Of a stretch of DNA of 64,000 nt, positions 43,282 to 53,588 are shown piece by piece (the first letter of the stretch is position 1; every line of letters begins with the position of its first letter). The DNA is from Pseudomonas alloputida (GTDB taxonomy: Bacteria; Pseudomonadota; Gammaproteobacteria; Pseudomonadales; Pseudomonadaceae). A program made the position numbers and the translations under genes. The notes under the pieces are model-generated. The model was not told the DNA's origin and did not search any database. It worked only from the letters and a program-made list of their open reading frames with translations. The stretch covers positions 4,871,501 to 4,935,500 of the forward strand of contig NZ_CP128540.1 in the NCBI RefSeq assembly GCF_021283545.2, read 5' to 3'.

Positions 43282-43799
43282 AGTGCAGGTCCTTTGAGGA
43301 TTAAGGGCAGGCCGGCCACGGTCAGCACGACACGCTGACAGCGTTCGGCCACCGCCTGGTGCAGCCAGCCGGCCAGGTCGACATAGCGCCGGGTCAGCTC
43401 GCCCATGGGCACGACGCCCAGGCCGGTTTCGTTACTGACCAGGATAAGGGTGCCAGGTAACTGTTCCAGGCACGCCAGCAGGGCATCACGCTCCTCGGCC
43501 AGGCGCTGGTCATCTTCCAGCATCAACAAATTGGTCAGCCACAGGGTCAGGCAATCCACGAGCAGGCAGCGCCCTTCGGCCGCTTCGGCGCGCAGTACCG
43601 CGGCCAGGGCCAAGGGCTCTTCGATCAACCCCCAGTCATCCGGCCGGCGCTGACGATGCAGCAACACGCGTTCGTTCATTTCGCCATCCAGCGGCTGGCT
43701 GGTGGCGATGTAGGTCACCGGCAAGCCGCTGGCGCTGGCCAGTTGTTCGGCCAGACGGCTTTTACCAGACCGGGCGCCGCCGAGAATCAGGTTACGCAT
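43278..43799 (-). CDS. cobP: Adenosylcobinamide kinase / guanylyltransferase
   Basis: A 173-residue bifunctional enzyme (CobU in Salmonella) that phosphorylates and then guanylylates adenosylcobinamide. The P-loop is [30 protein letters not shown] and [20 protein letters not shown] are typical. Its ATG lies one base after the cobQ stop. Confidence 0.95.
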   Translation of the reverse strand: MRNLILGGARSGKSRLAEQLASASGLPVTYIATSQPLDGEMNERVLLHRQRRPDDWGLIEEPLALAAVLRAEAAEGRCLLVDCLTLWLTNLLMLEDDQRLAEERDALLACLEQLPGTLILVSNETGLGVVPMGELTRRYVDLAGWLHQAVAERCQRVVLTVAGLPLILKGPAL

Positions 43800-43800
43800 G

Positions 43801-45255
43801 TCAGGCTACCCCACACAGTTGGCGCAACTGCACGGTGTCAAGGTGCTTTTCCACCAGATCGGCCAGGCGCTCGATGTCGTGTTCGCGCAACGCTTCGTAG
43901 TCGATAACCTGCACATCCTCCAGCCCGGCCCAGCGCAATAGCGCAGCACACGACTGGCTGCCTTCGAACAGGCCATGCAGGTAGGTGGCGAGGATCTGGC
44001 CATCGGCACTGACAGCACCATCATGGCGGCCATCAGCCAGTTGGACCGCGGGTTGCGCCAGCGCAGGCCCCGTCGTAACGCCAGCATGAATTTCATAACC
44101 GGTTACCGTTGCCGCTTCAAGGCTCAGCGTGCCGGCCACATTGCGCAGTTGCTTCTCGGCTTCGAGCACCGTGGCATAGTCGAGCAGACCGAGCCCCTGG
44201 CTTGAGCCTGCGGCCCCCTCCAGCCCCAGCGGGTCATGCACTTCCCGCCCCAGCATCTGCAGGCCACCGCAGATACCGATCAGCTTGCCGCCATAGCGCA
44301 GGTGCCGCTCGATGGCCTTGTCCCAACCGCGCTCGCGCAGTTGTGCCAGGTCGCCGCGCACACTCTTGGAGCCCGGCAAGATGATGAGGTCGGCAGCCGG
44401 AATCGGCTGGCCTGGGCCAATGAACTGCAAGTCCACCTGCGGGTGCAGGCGCAGCGGGTCGAAGTCGGTGTGGTTACTGATGCGCGGCAGCACTGGCACG
44501 ATCACCTTTAGCACTCGCTCGTGCTTGACGCCTTGGCGCACATCGATGCCATCTTCGGCTTCCAGGTGCAGGTCGGTAACGTAAGGCAGGACGCCCAGTA
44601 CCGGTTTGCCGGTGCGTTGTTCCAGCCAGTCCAGCCCTGGCTGCAGCAGAGCAATGTCGCCACGGAAGCGGTTGATGACAAAACCTTTGACCCGCGCCTG
44701 TTCAGTGGTCGACAGCAATTCCAGCGTGCCCACCAGGTGGGCGAACACACCACCGCGGTTGATGTCGGCCACCAGGATCACCGGGCAGTCCACCGCTTCG
44801 GCAAAGCCCATGTTGGCGATATCGCCGGCACGCAGGTTGATCTCTGCCGGCGACCCCGCCCCCTCGACCATGACCACCGGGTACGCGGCACTCAGCCGAT
44901 GGTGAGACGCCAGCACCGCTTGCATGGCAGTGGTTTTATAGTCGTGGTAGGCCACTGCATTCATGCTGGTGACCGCGCGACCGTGGATGATGACCTGGGC
45001 GCCGGTGTCGCTGTTGGGCTTGAGCAGCACCGGGTTCATGTCGGTGTGCGGTTGTAGCCGGCAGGCCTGGGCCTGCACCGCCTGGGCCCGGCCGATTTCA
45101 CCGCCATCAGCCGTCACCGCGCTGTTCAGCGCCATGTTCTGTGGCTTGAAGGGCACCACAGCGACGCCCTGGCGCAACAGCCAGCGGCACAACGCGGTCA
45201 CCAGTGTGCTCTTGCCTGCGTCGGAGGTGGTGCCTTGCACCATGAGGGTCGTCAT
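43801..45255 (-). CDS. cobQ: Cobyric acid synthase
   Basis: A 484-residue glutamine-dependent amidase that amidates four carboxylates of adenosylcobyrinic acid a,c-diamide. The N-terminal ATP-binding domain starts [20 protein letters not shown], with NMALNSAVT and [14 protein letters not shown]. The C-terminal class-I-like glutamine amidotransferase has [20 protein letters not shown], with the nucleophilic Cys, and [10 protein letters not shown] with its His. It overlaps the decarboxylase gene by 4 bp. Confidence 0.97.
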
Positions 45256-46244
45256 GCCGTTTCCTTCTGATAAGCCGCCAGGGCCTGGGCCAGGCGCTGT
45301 TCGTCCGCCGCGCAGGCAGGCAACCCCAGGCGCACGGCCGCTGGCTGTTCGAACAGCCGTACCAGGATGCCGCGCCGGGCGAGAAATTCATGCAGGCGTG
45401 CAGCATGCTCGCTACGCACGTACTGGAACAGGTCGCAGCCACCACTAGGCGCCAGGCCGGCACTGCGCAACACGTGCGCAAGCCGCTGGCTGGCAGCAGC
45501 ACAGCGTTGGGCCTGCGCGCGCTGGGCAGTCTCATCAGACAGGCTGGCCTGGGCCAGCACCCGGGTCGGGCCGTTGACGGTCCAGGGGCCGAGCAGCTCG
45601 GCCAGGCGCAGCAGCAAGCTGTGTTCGGCGGCAACGAAGCCCAGGCGCACGCCGGCCAAGCCGAAGAACTTGCCAAACGAGCGCAGCACGATCAGCCCCG
45701 GGCGTTCGGCGCAGTCCACCACGCTGTCCGCCGGGGTGTTGTCCATGAATGCTTCGTCGACCAGCAGCCAGCCACCGCGGGCAGCCAGGCGAGCATGCCA
45801 AGCCAGCAGGCGTTCGCGCGACACCCGCTGGCCGGTCGGGTTGTTGGGGTTCACCAGCACCAGCACATCGAGGCCGTCGAGCGCAGCCTCGACTTGCGCT
45901 TCATCCAGCGCCAGCAGTTGATGCCCCGCCCGTTGCCAGGCATAGGGGTGTTCGGCATAGCACGGCGTCAGCACGCCAACCCGGGCGGTTGTACGCAGCA
46001 GCGGCAAGGCCTGGATCGCGGCCTGGGAGCCGGCTACCGGCAGCAACTGGCGGGCGCCGTAATACGCGCGCGCGGCGTCCTCCAGGCCGTCCTCGGTTTC
46101 CGGCAGGCGGGCCCAGGCGTCGACGGGAATCGGCGGGACAGGAAATGGCCAGGGCGCAATGCCGCTGGACAGGTCGAGCCACTGCTCACGGGGGATACCG
46201 TATTGCTGCACCGCGCGTAACAGGCGGCCACCATGTTCAAGCAT
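45252..46244 (-). CDS. cobC: L-threonine-O-3-phosphate decarboxylase (PLP aminotransferase fold)
   Basis: A 330-residue PLP enzyme making (R)-1-amino-2-propanol phosphate for the nucleotide loop of B12. [38 protein letters not shown] and the PLP-lysine motif [20 protein letters not shown] are visible. It overlaps cobD by 8 bp and cobQ by 4 bp. Symbol follows the Pseudomonas denitrificans scheme; it is cobD in Salmonella. Confidence 0.93.
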
Positions 46245-47145
46245 TGATATAGGCCCCCAGGCAGATCACCAGCAGCCACAGCCACACGCCGCGCTGCACC
46301 AGCTGCCAGCCGCGCTCGATGGCATCGGCATCGGCCACTGGCCCCTCGCCCAGACGCGGCCGCTCATGCAGTTCGCCGTGGTACACCGCCGGGCCACCAA
46401 GCTCCACGCCCAGCGCACCGGCGCCGGCAGCCATCACCGGCCCGGCGTTGGGGCTGTCCCACAGCGGGCCCTGCTTGCGCCAGCAGGCCAGGGCCAGGCG
46501 GGTCTTGCCCAACAGTGCATAAGTCAGGGCCACCAGCCTTGCAGGTATATAGTTGAGCACATCGTCGATGCGCGCCGCGCACCAGCCAAAGCGCTCGAAA
46601 CGTTCGTTACGGTAGCCCCACATGGCATCCAGCGTGTTGCTCAGGCGGTACAGCACCACACCGGGCGCACCGGCCACCACAAACCAGAACAACGCGGCGA
46701 ACACTGCGTCGCTGCCGTTCTCCAGCACCGACTCGGTCGCCGCTCGGGCCACCGCGGGCTCGTCCAGCTCGCGCGTTTCGCGGCTGACCAGGTAGCCAAC
46801 CCGGCGCCGCGCCTCCGCCAGGTCGCCCTGGCGCAAGGCATTGGCCACCGGCAGCACATGCTCGCCCAGGCTGCGCAGCCCCACGGCGCAGTAAAGCGCC
46901 AGCACATCAACCAGCCAGCCGATATACGGCAGCCACGAAAGGACCAGCGCCACCAGGGTCAGCGGCACCACCGCCAGAATCCACGCGCTCACGCCGTGGC
47001 TGCGCCAGCCGCGCCCGCCCGCATTCAGGCGGCGCTCCAGGTTGCCGGCCATATTGCCGAACGCCACCAAAGGGTGACGGCGCTGTGGTTCGCCCAGCAA
47101 AGCGTCCAGGGCCACCCCGGCCACGGTCAGCAAGGCCACGCTCAT
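46237..47145 (-). CDS. cobD: Adenosylcobinamide-phosphate synthase (CbiB/CobD)
   Basis: A 302-residue membrane enzyme attaching aminopropanol phosphate to cobyric acid. Start is ATG 47145, overlapping the bluB stop by 4 bp, with GGGGAG upstream. Motifs are [59 protein letters not shown] and [16 protein letters not shown]. Several helices are evident. Confidence 0.95.
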   Translation of the reverse strand: MSVALLTVAGVALDALLGEPQRRHPLVAFGNMAGNLERRLNAGGRGWRSHGVSAWILAVVPLTLVALVLSWLPYIGWLVDVLALYCAVGLRSLGEHVLPVANALRQGDLAEARRRVGYLVSRETRELDEPAVARAATESVLENGSDAVFAALFWFVVAGAPGVVLYRLSNTLDAMWGYRNERFERFGWCAARIDDVLNYIPARLVALTYALLGKTRLALACWRKQGPLWDSPNAGPVMAAGAGALGVELGGPAVYHGELHERPRLGEGPVADADAIERGWQLVQRGVWLWLLVICLGAYINA

Positions 47146-47792
47146 TGACGCTCTCCCCATTGGTTTTCGTAAAGCATTTCACTCAGGGGACGCTCTTCGG
47201 CCCAGCTTTCCTGCACCAACATCGGCACCGGATAGAACTCGGCGACCGGCCCAAGGCACAGTACCGCCACCGGCTTGGCCCCGGCGGGCATGCCCAGCAG
47301 CGCGGCCAGCGCCTGCGGGTCGAACAGCGATACCCAGCCCATGCCCAGCCCTTCGCCACGCGCGGCCAGCCACAGGTTCTGGATGGCACAGGCCAGCGAG
47401 GCCAGGTCCATCTCCGGCAGGGTGCGGCGGCCGAAGATGTGAGGCTCGCGGTTGTCCATCAAGGCCGCCACCAGCAGCTCGGCACAATCGTTTATGCCCT
47501 CCACCTTCAATTTCATGAAGGCATCGGATCGCTCGCCCAACGCCTCGGCCGTGCGTACCCGCTCCGCCTCAACCAAGGCCTGGATGCGCCCGCGCAGGTC
47601 ACGCTGGGTGATACGGATAAAGCGCCACGGCTGCATAAGCCCGACACTGGGCGCCTGATGCGCGGCGGCCAGCAAGCGGCCAAGCAGTTCGGGCGCCACC
47701 TGGCCACCCGCAAAATGGCGCATGTCGCGGCGCTCGCCGATGGCCCGGTAAATGGCGGCGCGCTCGGCGTCGCTGTAGGCGTGATCATTCAT
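47142..47792 (-). CDS. bluB: 5,6-dimethylbenzimidazole synthase
   Basis: A 216-residue nitroreductase-fold flavoenzyme that breaks down FMNH2 with oxygen to make the lower ligand of B12. It has [39 protein letters not shown] and [20 protein letters not shown]. Its presence in the operon means the lower ligand is made aerobically, independent of import. Confidence 0.94.
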   Translation of the reverse strand: MNDHAYSDAERAAIYRAIGERRDMRHFAGGQVAPELLGRLLAAAHQAPSVGLMQPWRFIRITQRDLRGRIQALVEAERVRTAEALGERSDAFMKLKVEGINDCAELLVAALMDNREPHIFGRRTLPEMDLASLACAIQNLWLAARGEGLGMGWVSLFDPQALAALLGMPAGAKPVAVLCLGPVAEFYPVPMLVQESWAEERPLSEMLYENQWGERQ

Positions 47793-49084
47793 GGTCGCAA
47801 CAGCGCCGCCGCCGCATCCGGGCAGGAAGGGAAATAGAAGTGCACGTAAGAGGCCGTCAGCCGGCCCAGACGATAAACCGCCTCGTTGCCACGCCCGCCG
47901 TTGGGGCTCAGGCCCCGGGCAATCGGTTCCAGCGCAGTGCTGGTCAGCGAATGGTGATAGGTGTGACCGCGCAATGTCCCCTCCGGCAGCTCCACCGCCT
48001 GCAGCGCCAGGGCAGCCAGGCGCTTCTGCATGGTCGCCTCACCCGGCAGCAGGCCGAGCAGTTCGGCACGTTCGCCGGCCACGTCAGTCAGGGCATCGAG
48101 CAGGTACAGCATGCCGCCGCACTCGGCCAGCAATGGCTTGCCCTGCGCGTGGTGGGCGCGGATCGCCTCGCACATCGGTGCGTTGGCGGCCAGCGCATGG
48201 TGATGCAGCTCAGGATATCCACCCGGCAGATACAGGCTGTCTACCGCCGGCAGTTCGTGGTCGTGCAGCGGCGAGAAGAACACCAGCTGGGCACCCAGGT
48301 TGCGCAACAGGTCGAGGTTAGCGCCATAGATGAAGGCGAACGCCTCGTCCCGCGCAACGCCTATGCGCACACCGGCCAGCGAGGCAACGCAGGCTTGCGG
48401 TTCCGGCTCGGCAAAGCTGACTGGCGGCGGCAACGCCGCATCGCAACTGGCGCCCAGCGCTTCGGCGGCGGCGTCCAGGCGGGTGTCCAGGTCATTCAGC
48501 TCGCTGGCCTGCACCAGGCCCAGGTGGCGGCTGGGCAGCTCGATGCCGCGCTCGCGGGACAAGCCGCCATACCAGCGCAAGCCCTCGGTCAGGCTGCCTT
48601 CGAGCAGTTGCGCATGACGCAGGCTGCCTACCCGATTGGCCAGCACGCCGGCGAACGGCAGATCGGCCTGGTACCGCGCCAGGCCCAGGGCCAGGGCGCC
48701 GAAGGTCTGGGCCATGGCTGTGCCGTCGATCACCGCCAGCACCGGCACGCCAAAGTGGCGTGCCAGGTCGGCGCTTGACGGGGTACCGTCGAACAGCCCC
48801 ATCACCCCTTCGATGAGGATCAGGTCAGCCTCGCCAGCAGCTTCCCACAGCAGACGACGGCTTTCCTCGGCACCGATCATCCACAGGTCCAGCTGATACA
48901 CCGGCGCGCCACTGGCCCGTTCGAGAATCATCGGGTCAAGAAAGTCGGGCCCGCATTTGAACACCCGCACCTTGCGCCCGAGGTTGCGGTGCAGGCGGGC
49001 CAGCGCAGCAGTGACGGTAGTCTTGCCCTGGCCAGAGGCCGGCGCCGCGATCAACACGGCGGGGCAGTGGCGCGATCGACTCAC
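47789..49084 (-). CDS. cobB: Cobyrinic acid a,c-diamide synthase
   Basis: A 431-residue ATP- and glutamine-dependent amidase. The N-terminal P-loop-like motif is VLIAAPASGQGKTTVTAALA. ILIEGVMGLFDGTPSSADLA is typical. The C-terminal amidotransferase has LYLPGGYPELHHHALAANAP, KPLLAECGGMLYLLDALTDV with its Cys, and ASYVHFYFPSCPD. It overlaps both neighbours by 4 bp. Confidence 0.96.
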   Translation of the reverse strand: MSRSRHCPAVLIAAPASGQGKTTVTAALARLHRNLGRKVRVFKCGPDFLDPMILERASGAPVYQLDLWMIGAEESRRLLWEAAGEADLILIEGVMGLFDGTPSSADLARHFGVPVLAVIDGTAMAQTFGALALGLARYQADLPFAGVLANRVGSLRHAQLLEGSLTEGLRWYGGLSRERGIELPSRHLGLVQASELNDLDTRLDAAAEALGASCDAALPPPVSFAEPEPQACVASLAGVRIGVARDEAFAFIYGANLDLLRNLGAQLVFFSPLHDHELPAVDSLYLPGGYPELHHHALAANAPMCEAIRAHHAQGKPLLAECGGMLYLLDALTDVAGERAELLGLLPGEATMQKRLAALALQAVELPEGTLRGHTYHHSLTSTALEPIARGLSPNGGRGNEAVYRLGRLTASYVHFYFPSCPDAAAALLRP

Positions 49085-49692
49085 AGTTCGACGCCTTTCT
49101 GTGCGCGGATACCAGCCTGGAAGGCGTGCTTGAGCATGCCCATTTCGGTCACGGTGTCGGCCAGTTCGATCATCTCGGGCTTCGCAGCGCGGCCAGTGAC
49201 AATCACATGCTGCATGGGCGGGCGGGCCTGAATGTCGGACAGTACCTGGTCCAGGTCGAGGTAACCATGTTTGAGGGCGATGTTGAGCTCGTCCAGCACC
49301 ACGAACTGTACACCCGGGTCCTGCAGCAACTGGCGCGACACCGCCCAGGCGGCTTGCGCAGCAGCGATGTCACGCTGGCGGTCCTGGGTTTCCCAGGTAA
49401 AGCCCTCGCCCATCACGTGGTAGCGCACCTGTTCGGGGAAGCGACGGAAGAACAGCTCCTCGCCGGTGCTGTTGCGGCCCTTGATGAACTGCACCACACC
49501 GCATTGCATGCCGTGGCCCAAGGCGCGCGCGAGCATGCCGAAGGCCGAACTGCTCTTGCCCTTGCCATTGCCGGTCAGCACCAGTAGCAGGCCACATTCG
49601 TTAGGGGAATTGGCGATGCGTTCGTCGATGACCGCCTTCTTGCGCTGCATGCGCGCCAGGTGGCGTTCGTCGCGTTCGGTGGAATCGCTCAT
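49081..49692 (-). CDS. cobO: Cob(I)yrinic acid a,c-diamide adenosyltransferase
   Basis: A 203-residue CobA-type adenosyltransferase starting MSDSTERDERHLARMQRKKA at ATG 49692, with GGAG upstream; the open frame extends into the riboswitch region. The P-loop is LLLVLTGNGKGKSSSAFGML, and FVVLDELNIALKHGYLDLDQ and HVIVTGRAAKPEMIELADTV are typical. It is first in the operon, directly after the B12 riboswitch. Confidence 0.96.
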   Translation of the reverse strand: MSDSTERDERHLARMQRKKAVIDERIANSPNECGLLLVLTGNGKGKSSSAFGMLARALGHGMQCGVVQFIKGRNSTGEELFFRRFPEQVRYHVMGEGFTWETQDRQRDIAAAQAAWAVSRQLLQDPGVQFVVLDELNIALKHGYLDLDQVLSDIQARPPMQHVIVTGRAAKPEMIELADTVTEMGMLKHAFQAGIRAQKGVEL

Positions 49693-49819
49693 CAGGGTTC
49701 TCCGCTGGCTGGCACCACGGCAATGCGCGGCGACAGGTAATAGGCAGGCAAACGGAGAACGCGCAGAGGCCATGGCTGGGCGCCACGGTGCACCGCGCAT
49801 CACCCTCCGTGATGCCGTT

Positions 49820-50030
49820 GGCAGTATCAGGCCGGTCTCCGGGCTTGTGAGTGGGCCTTGGCCCTGGCCTGCGCGCCTTCCCGGATGCTGGCATCCAGTG
49901 GCCCTGCGCGGCCTTTTACTCATCCACCGTTGCGGGGGCAGCGCCGGAATCGCGCCATGCTGGCGCCCACCGGCTTCCCAGTTTCACCCTGCCCAGTCGG
50001 GGCTGGCAGGGCACCTGAAACACGCCGCGA
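49820..50030 (-). ncRNA. Cobalamin riboswitch
   Basis: On the minus strand the RNA shows the conserved elements in order: GGTGCC near the 5' end, GGGAAGCCGGTG, the core GCTGCCCCCGCAACGGT, CACTGG, CGGGAAGGCG and the B12 box AAGCCCGGAGACCGGCCTGA. It ends about 128 bp before cobO. It should shut the whole cob operon when adenosylcobalamin is plentiful. A GCATCAC/GTGATGC hairpin with loop GGAGG (49804-49822) follows, without a T tract. Confidence 0.96.
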
Positions 50031-50154
50031 AGGTTAGAGGGTTGCACCGGGAGCGTCAATCGAAGCGGGTGGTCTGGCGGGTGAGCAAACCACCTTGAAT
50101 CCAGGCAGCCGGTATCGGCCCCGAGCTCGAGGGGCCGCTAAACAGGCATGGATA

Positions 50155-50688
50155 TCAAGGGTTCTGTGCCAGATGCCCTTGCGGAATCACCCGCTTGGCC
50201 TGCAGGTAGGCCTTGGCCCAGTAGCTGTTCGACAGGTAGTCCAGGCGCACGGTGCCACCGGTGGAAGGTGCATGCACGAAGCGCCCGTCCCCGACATAGA
50301 TGCCGGCATGGCTGACCTGCGAGCCGCCACTGGTGGCGAAGAACACCAGGTCACCGGACTGCAGCGAACTGGCATCCACCGTGGGTGCGCGCATGACAAT
50401 CATCTCTCGCGTCGAGCGCGGCAGACTGATGCCAGCAGCATCACGGTACACATACTTGATCAGGCCGCTGCAATCGAAGCCGGAGTCCGGGGTATTGCCC
50501 CCCCAACGATAGGGCGTGCCAACCAGACCAATGGCGCGAATCAGCACGTCATCGGCAATCGGTGAAGGACTGGGCTGGCTATAGGTAACCTGCGGCTGTA
50601 CCACAGGGGCCGGCGCAGGCGCACGGCTGGAGCATGCAGCCAGCAAGGCTGCCAAGGAGAGAAATGCGAAGCGCGCCATCTTTACCAT
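50155..50688 (-). CDS. NlpC/P60 lipoprotein endopeptidase
   Basis: A 177-residue protein with a lipobox (ALLAACSS) and an NlpC/P60 domain from about residue 60. Catalytic Cys is in GFDCSGLIKYVYRDAAG and His in VSHAGIYVGDGRFVHAPSTG. It likely cuts peptide stems of peptidoglycan (gamma-D-Glu-mDap bonds) from the outer membrane side. A Pro/Ala linker joins anchor and enzyme. It is a paralogue of the next gene upstream. Confidence 0.92.
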   Translation of the reverse strand: MVKMARFAFLSLAALLAACSSRAPAPAPVVQPQVTYSQPSPSPIADDVLIRAIGLVGTPYRWGGNTPDSGFDCSGLIKYVYRDAAGISLPRSTREMIVMRAPTVDASSLQSGDLVFFATSGGSQVSHAGIYVGDGRFVHAPSTGGTVRLDYLSNSYWAKAYLQAKRVIPQGHLAQNP

Positions 50689-50830
50689 GGCCAGAACATC
50701 CTGTCTGAGACCGCTGCGCTGCAGCCGAAAAAGAGTTGAGAATTTAGATTAGACGCTTTCTGTAAATGCGCACGGCGGTGAGCTTTTTTTTCAAAGCATC
50801 ACCGCCGCGGCAGGGTACATCATTTTGATA

Positions 50831-51469
50831 TCAGTTGCGCGCGATGTTGGTCGGCGCCATGGCCAAGGCGCGCTTGGCTTCAATGAAGGTCTTGCTCCAG
50901 TAGCGATCACCGAGGCTGTCGATGCGCACACCACCACTGCGGCGGCTGCTGGAGTGGATGAACTGGTTGTCACCCAGGTAGATGCCGGCATGGCTTACCC
51001 GGCCGCGGCCATTGGTGCTGAAGAACAGCAAGTCACCTGGCTTGAGCTTGTTGCGGGCCACTTTCGGCGCATCGACGTTGATCATTTCACGCGTGGAGCG
51101 CGGCAGCGTCATGCCCGCCTCTTCGCGGAACAGGTAACCGATGAAGCCACTGCAGTCGAAGCCAGACTTTTCCGAGGTACCACCAAAGCGGTAGCGAGTG
51201 CCGATCAACGACATACCGCGCTCGAGAATGCTGTCAGCCAGAACCGGCAATTGGTAAGGCTTGCCGCCGGAGAAAGACGCCAGGTCATCTTCGGTGGCCA
51301 GCTCTTCCGGCTCGCCGAATACCGACGAGGAAGAGGCTTTGGCGTTGATTGCCGATTGGGCAGTGATCGGGGTGTGATCCTGGGGCTGAGATACCGGGCC
51401 TTGGGCCGCGCAGCCAAAAAGCAGGGTCACGAGTGCGAGTGGCACGAGGGGTGCGAAGCGCTTCAGCAT
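50831..51469 (-). CDS. NlpC/P60 lipoprotein endopeptidase, paralogue
   Basis: A 212-residue protein starting at ATG 51469 (GTG 51475 is possible), with lipobox TLLFGCAA. A longer linker precedes the NlpC/P60 domain, with Cys in SGFDCSGFIGYLFREEAG and His in RVSHAGIYLGDNQFIHSSSR. It shares the RYRFGGTS/RWGGNTP approach and PRSTREM motif with its neighbour, so the pair arose by duplication. Probable peptidoglycan hydrolase. Confidence 0.92.
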   Translation of the reverse strand: MLKRFAPLVPLALVTLLFGCAAQGPVSQPQDHTPITAQSAINAKASSSSVFGEPEELATEDDLASFSGGKPYQLPVLADSILERGMSLIGTRYRFGGTSEKSGFDCSGFIGYLFREEAGMTLPRSTREMINVDAPKVARNKLKPGDLLFFSTNGRGRVSHAGIYLGDNQFIHSSSRRSGGVRIDSLGDRYWSKTFIEAKRALAMAPTNIARN

Positions 51470-51596
51470 GGGCACGACCGTGTCTGTAATCCTTTAGAAG
51501 GGTGAAACTATGCCCTCTATCATGGCCATTTGCAAATTTTATCGAAAAAGATGTGACTTTTTTGTTTTACCGCTCTGGCCCAGGGTTTTCAGGGGG

Positions 51597-52304
51597 TTAC
51601 CAGCCGAGGGTTTCCTTGAGAAAAGGAATGGTGAGCTTGCGTTGGGCCTGCAGCGACGCCTGATCGAGGCGCTCTAGCAAGTCGAACAACGCGCTCATGC
51701 TCCGCGCGCCGCGGGTGAGGATGAAATGGCCGACTTCGTCGGTCAGGTGCAGGCCACGGCGCGAAGCTCGCAGCTGCAAGGCGCGCAGCTTGTCTTCGTC
51801 GGACAGGCCACGCATCTGGAACACCAGCGCCAGGGTCAACCGCGACTTCAGGTCCGGCAGCTTGATCGGCAGCTCACGCGGTGATGCCGAGGCAGCCAGC
51901 AGCAAGCGTCGGCCGCTGTCGCGCAGGCGGTTGAACAGGTGGAACATGGCCTCTTCCCAATCCGCCTTGCCGGCGATCACATGCAGATCGTCGATGCACA
52001 CCAGTTCGTACTGGGCCAGGTAGTCGAGCAGTTCTACGCCACGGTCGAGCAATTGCGCCAGCGGCAGGTAGACAGCGGGCTCGCCACGTTGCTGGAAGCG
52101 ATGGGTGGCGGCCTGCAGCAGGTGGGAACGGCCAACACCCTGCTTGCCCCACAGGTAGATAAGGCTCTCGGTCCAGCCGGCGTCGGCTTCGCATAGCCGC
52201 TCGACGTAACCCAATGCCGCAGCATTGGCGCCCGGATAGTAGTTGATGAAGGTGGCGTCATCGCGCAGGCGCACACCCAGGGGCAACTGGATCGGTGGTT
52301 TCAT
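51597..52304 (-). CDS. hda: DnaA regulatory inactivator Hda
   Basis: A 235-residue AAA+ protein starting MKPPIQLPLGVRLRDDATFI at ATG 52304. The N-terminal QLPLGV is the clamp-binding motif that couples Hda to DnaN. The Walker A region is degenerate (LIYLWGKQGVGRSHLLQAAT), Walker B is VCIDDLHVIAG, and sensor/box VII is DLKSRLTLALVF. It promotes hydrolysis of DnaA-ATP after initiation. Confidence 0.94.
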   Translation of the reverse strand: MKPPIQLPLGVRLRDDATFINYYPGANAAALGYVERLCEADAGWTESLIYLWGKQGVGRSHLLQAATHRFQQRGEPAVYLPLAQLLDRGVELLDYLAQYELVCIDDLHVIAGKADWEEAMFHLFNRLRDSGRRLLLAASASPRELPIKLPDLKSRLTLALVFQMRGLSDEDKLRALQLRASRRGLHLTDEVGHFILTRGARSMSALFDLLERLDQASLQAQRKLTIPFLKETLGW

Positions 52305-52502
52305 GCTCGCGGGCGGTCGACGGGACCGCTGGGGGCCTTTGGTGAACAATCTGCAAAGTCTATACCCGCAACGCGGGGCGCACAATCTCGACTGCAGATA
52401 GGGCAAGCAAAATCAACAAGTTGCGCTGCACAAGCGAGCGCCGGATGCAGGACGAACCATGCTCAGCGCCCGCGAAACAGCTCAAAACGAAACACGGGGC
52501 GT

Positions 52503-53576
52503 TCAAAGCTCCGGGTCGATATTCCCGGCGTACATATCCGATTCCTTGTACAGGTCATGCACATGCCGCAGCAGCACCATGATCACCGCCGCCACCGGCA
52601 GCGCCAGCAGCACACCGGTGAAGCCGAACAGTTCACCACCGGCGAGGATGGCAAAGATCACCGCAACCGGATGCAGGCCGATGCGATCGCCCACCAGCAG
52701 AGGGGTCAGCACCATACCCTCCAGCGCCTGCCCGACCATGAACACCGCAACGATGCCCAGCATCGGGTACAGGTCGCCACCGAACTGGAACAGGCCGGCC
52801 ACCAGCGCGGCACCAATGCCAATGATGAAGCCCATGTACGGCACGATGGCCGCAAGGCCTGCAAGCATGCCGATCAGCAGACCGAGTTCGAGCCCCACCA
52901 GCATCAGGCCGGCTGAATAGATGACGCCCAGGGCCAGCATCACCATCAGCTGCCCGCGCACGAATGCCCCCAGCACTTCATGGCATTCACCTGCCAGGCC
53001 CATCACTTGCGGCTCGCGCTGGCGCGGCAGCAGGCCGCGCAGCTTGCCCATCATCAAGTCCCAATCGCGCAGCAGATAGAAGCCCACTACCGGGATCAGC
53101 ACCATATTGGCCAACCAGGCCACCAACGCCAGGCTTGAGGCAGTGGCCTGGGACAGCAGCATGCCGACGATATCGGTGGTCTGCCCCATGTGCGCGCCGA
53201 TGGCGGCCTTGATCTTGTCGAATTTCCAGAAACCATCGGCCAGGCCAAGGCGGCCCTGTACCCACGGCAGCGCGACATGCTCAAGCCAGTCGAGCATCTG
53301 CGGCGCCAGTTCGTACAGGCGCACCAACTGCTTGGCCAGCATCGGCACAAGCACCAGCAACAACGCCAACAGCAGCAGGGTGAACAGGCCGAACACCACC
53401 ACCACACCCCAGGTACGCGAAAGCCCCAGGCGCTCGAGACGATCGACCAGCGGGTCGGCCAGGTAGGCCAGCATGATGCCGACCAGGAACGGCGTAAGAA
53501 TATTGTGCAGGCTATAAAGCAGCACAGCGATCAGCAGTGCAGCGCCCAGCCAGATCCAGCGACGCATGTCAGTCAC
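52503..53576 (-). CDS. AI-2E/PerM-family membrane protein
   Basis: A 357-residue membrane protein starting at GTG 53576, with GGAG eight bases before; ATG 53567 is an alternative. It has about eight helices and the family motifs AYLADPLVDRLERLGLSRTW, PYMGFIIGIGAALVAGL and EGMVLTPLLVGDRIGLHPV. Members are linked to ion transport or autoinducer export, but function here is not shown. The hda-perM neighbourhood is common in gammaproteobacteria. Confidence 0.88.
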   Translation of the reverse strand: MTDMRRWIWLGAALLIAVLLYSLHNILTPFLVGIMLAYLADPLVDRLERLGLSRTWGVVVVFGLFTLLLLALLLVLVPMLAKQLVRLYELAPQMLDWLEHVALPWVQGRLGLADGFWKFDKIKAAIGAHMGQTTDIVGMLLSQATASSLALVAWLANMVLIPVVGFYLLRDWDLMMGKLRGLLPRQREPQVMGLAGECHEVLGAFVRGQLMVMLALGVIYSAGLMLVGLELGLLIGMLAGLAAIVPYMGFIIGIGAALVAGLFQFGGDLYPMLGIVAVFMVGQALEGMVLTPLLVGDRIGLHPVAVIFAILAGGELFGFTGVLLALPVAAVIMVLLRHVHDLYKESDMYAGNIDPEL

Positions 53577-53588
53577 GGCAAGCGCTCC

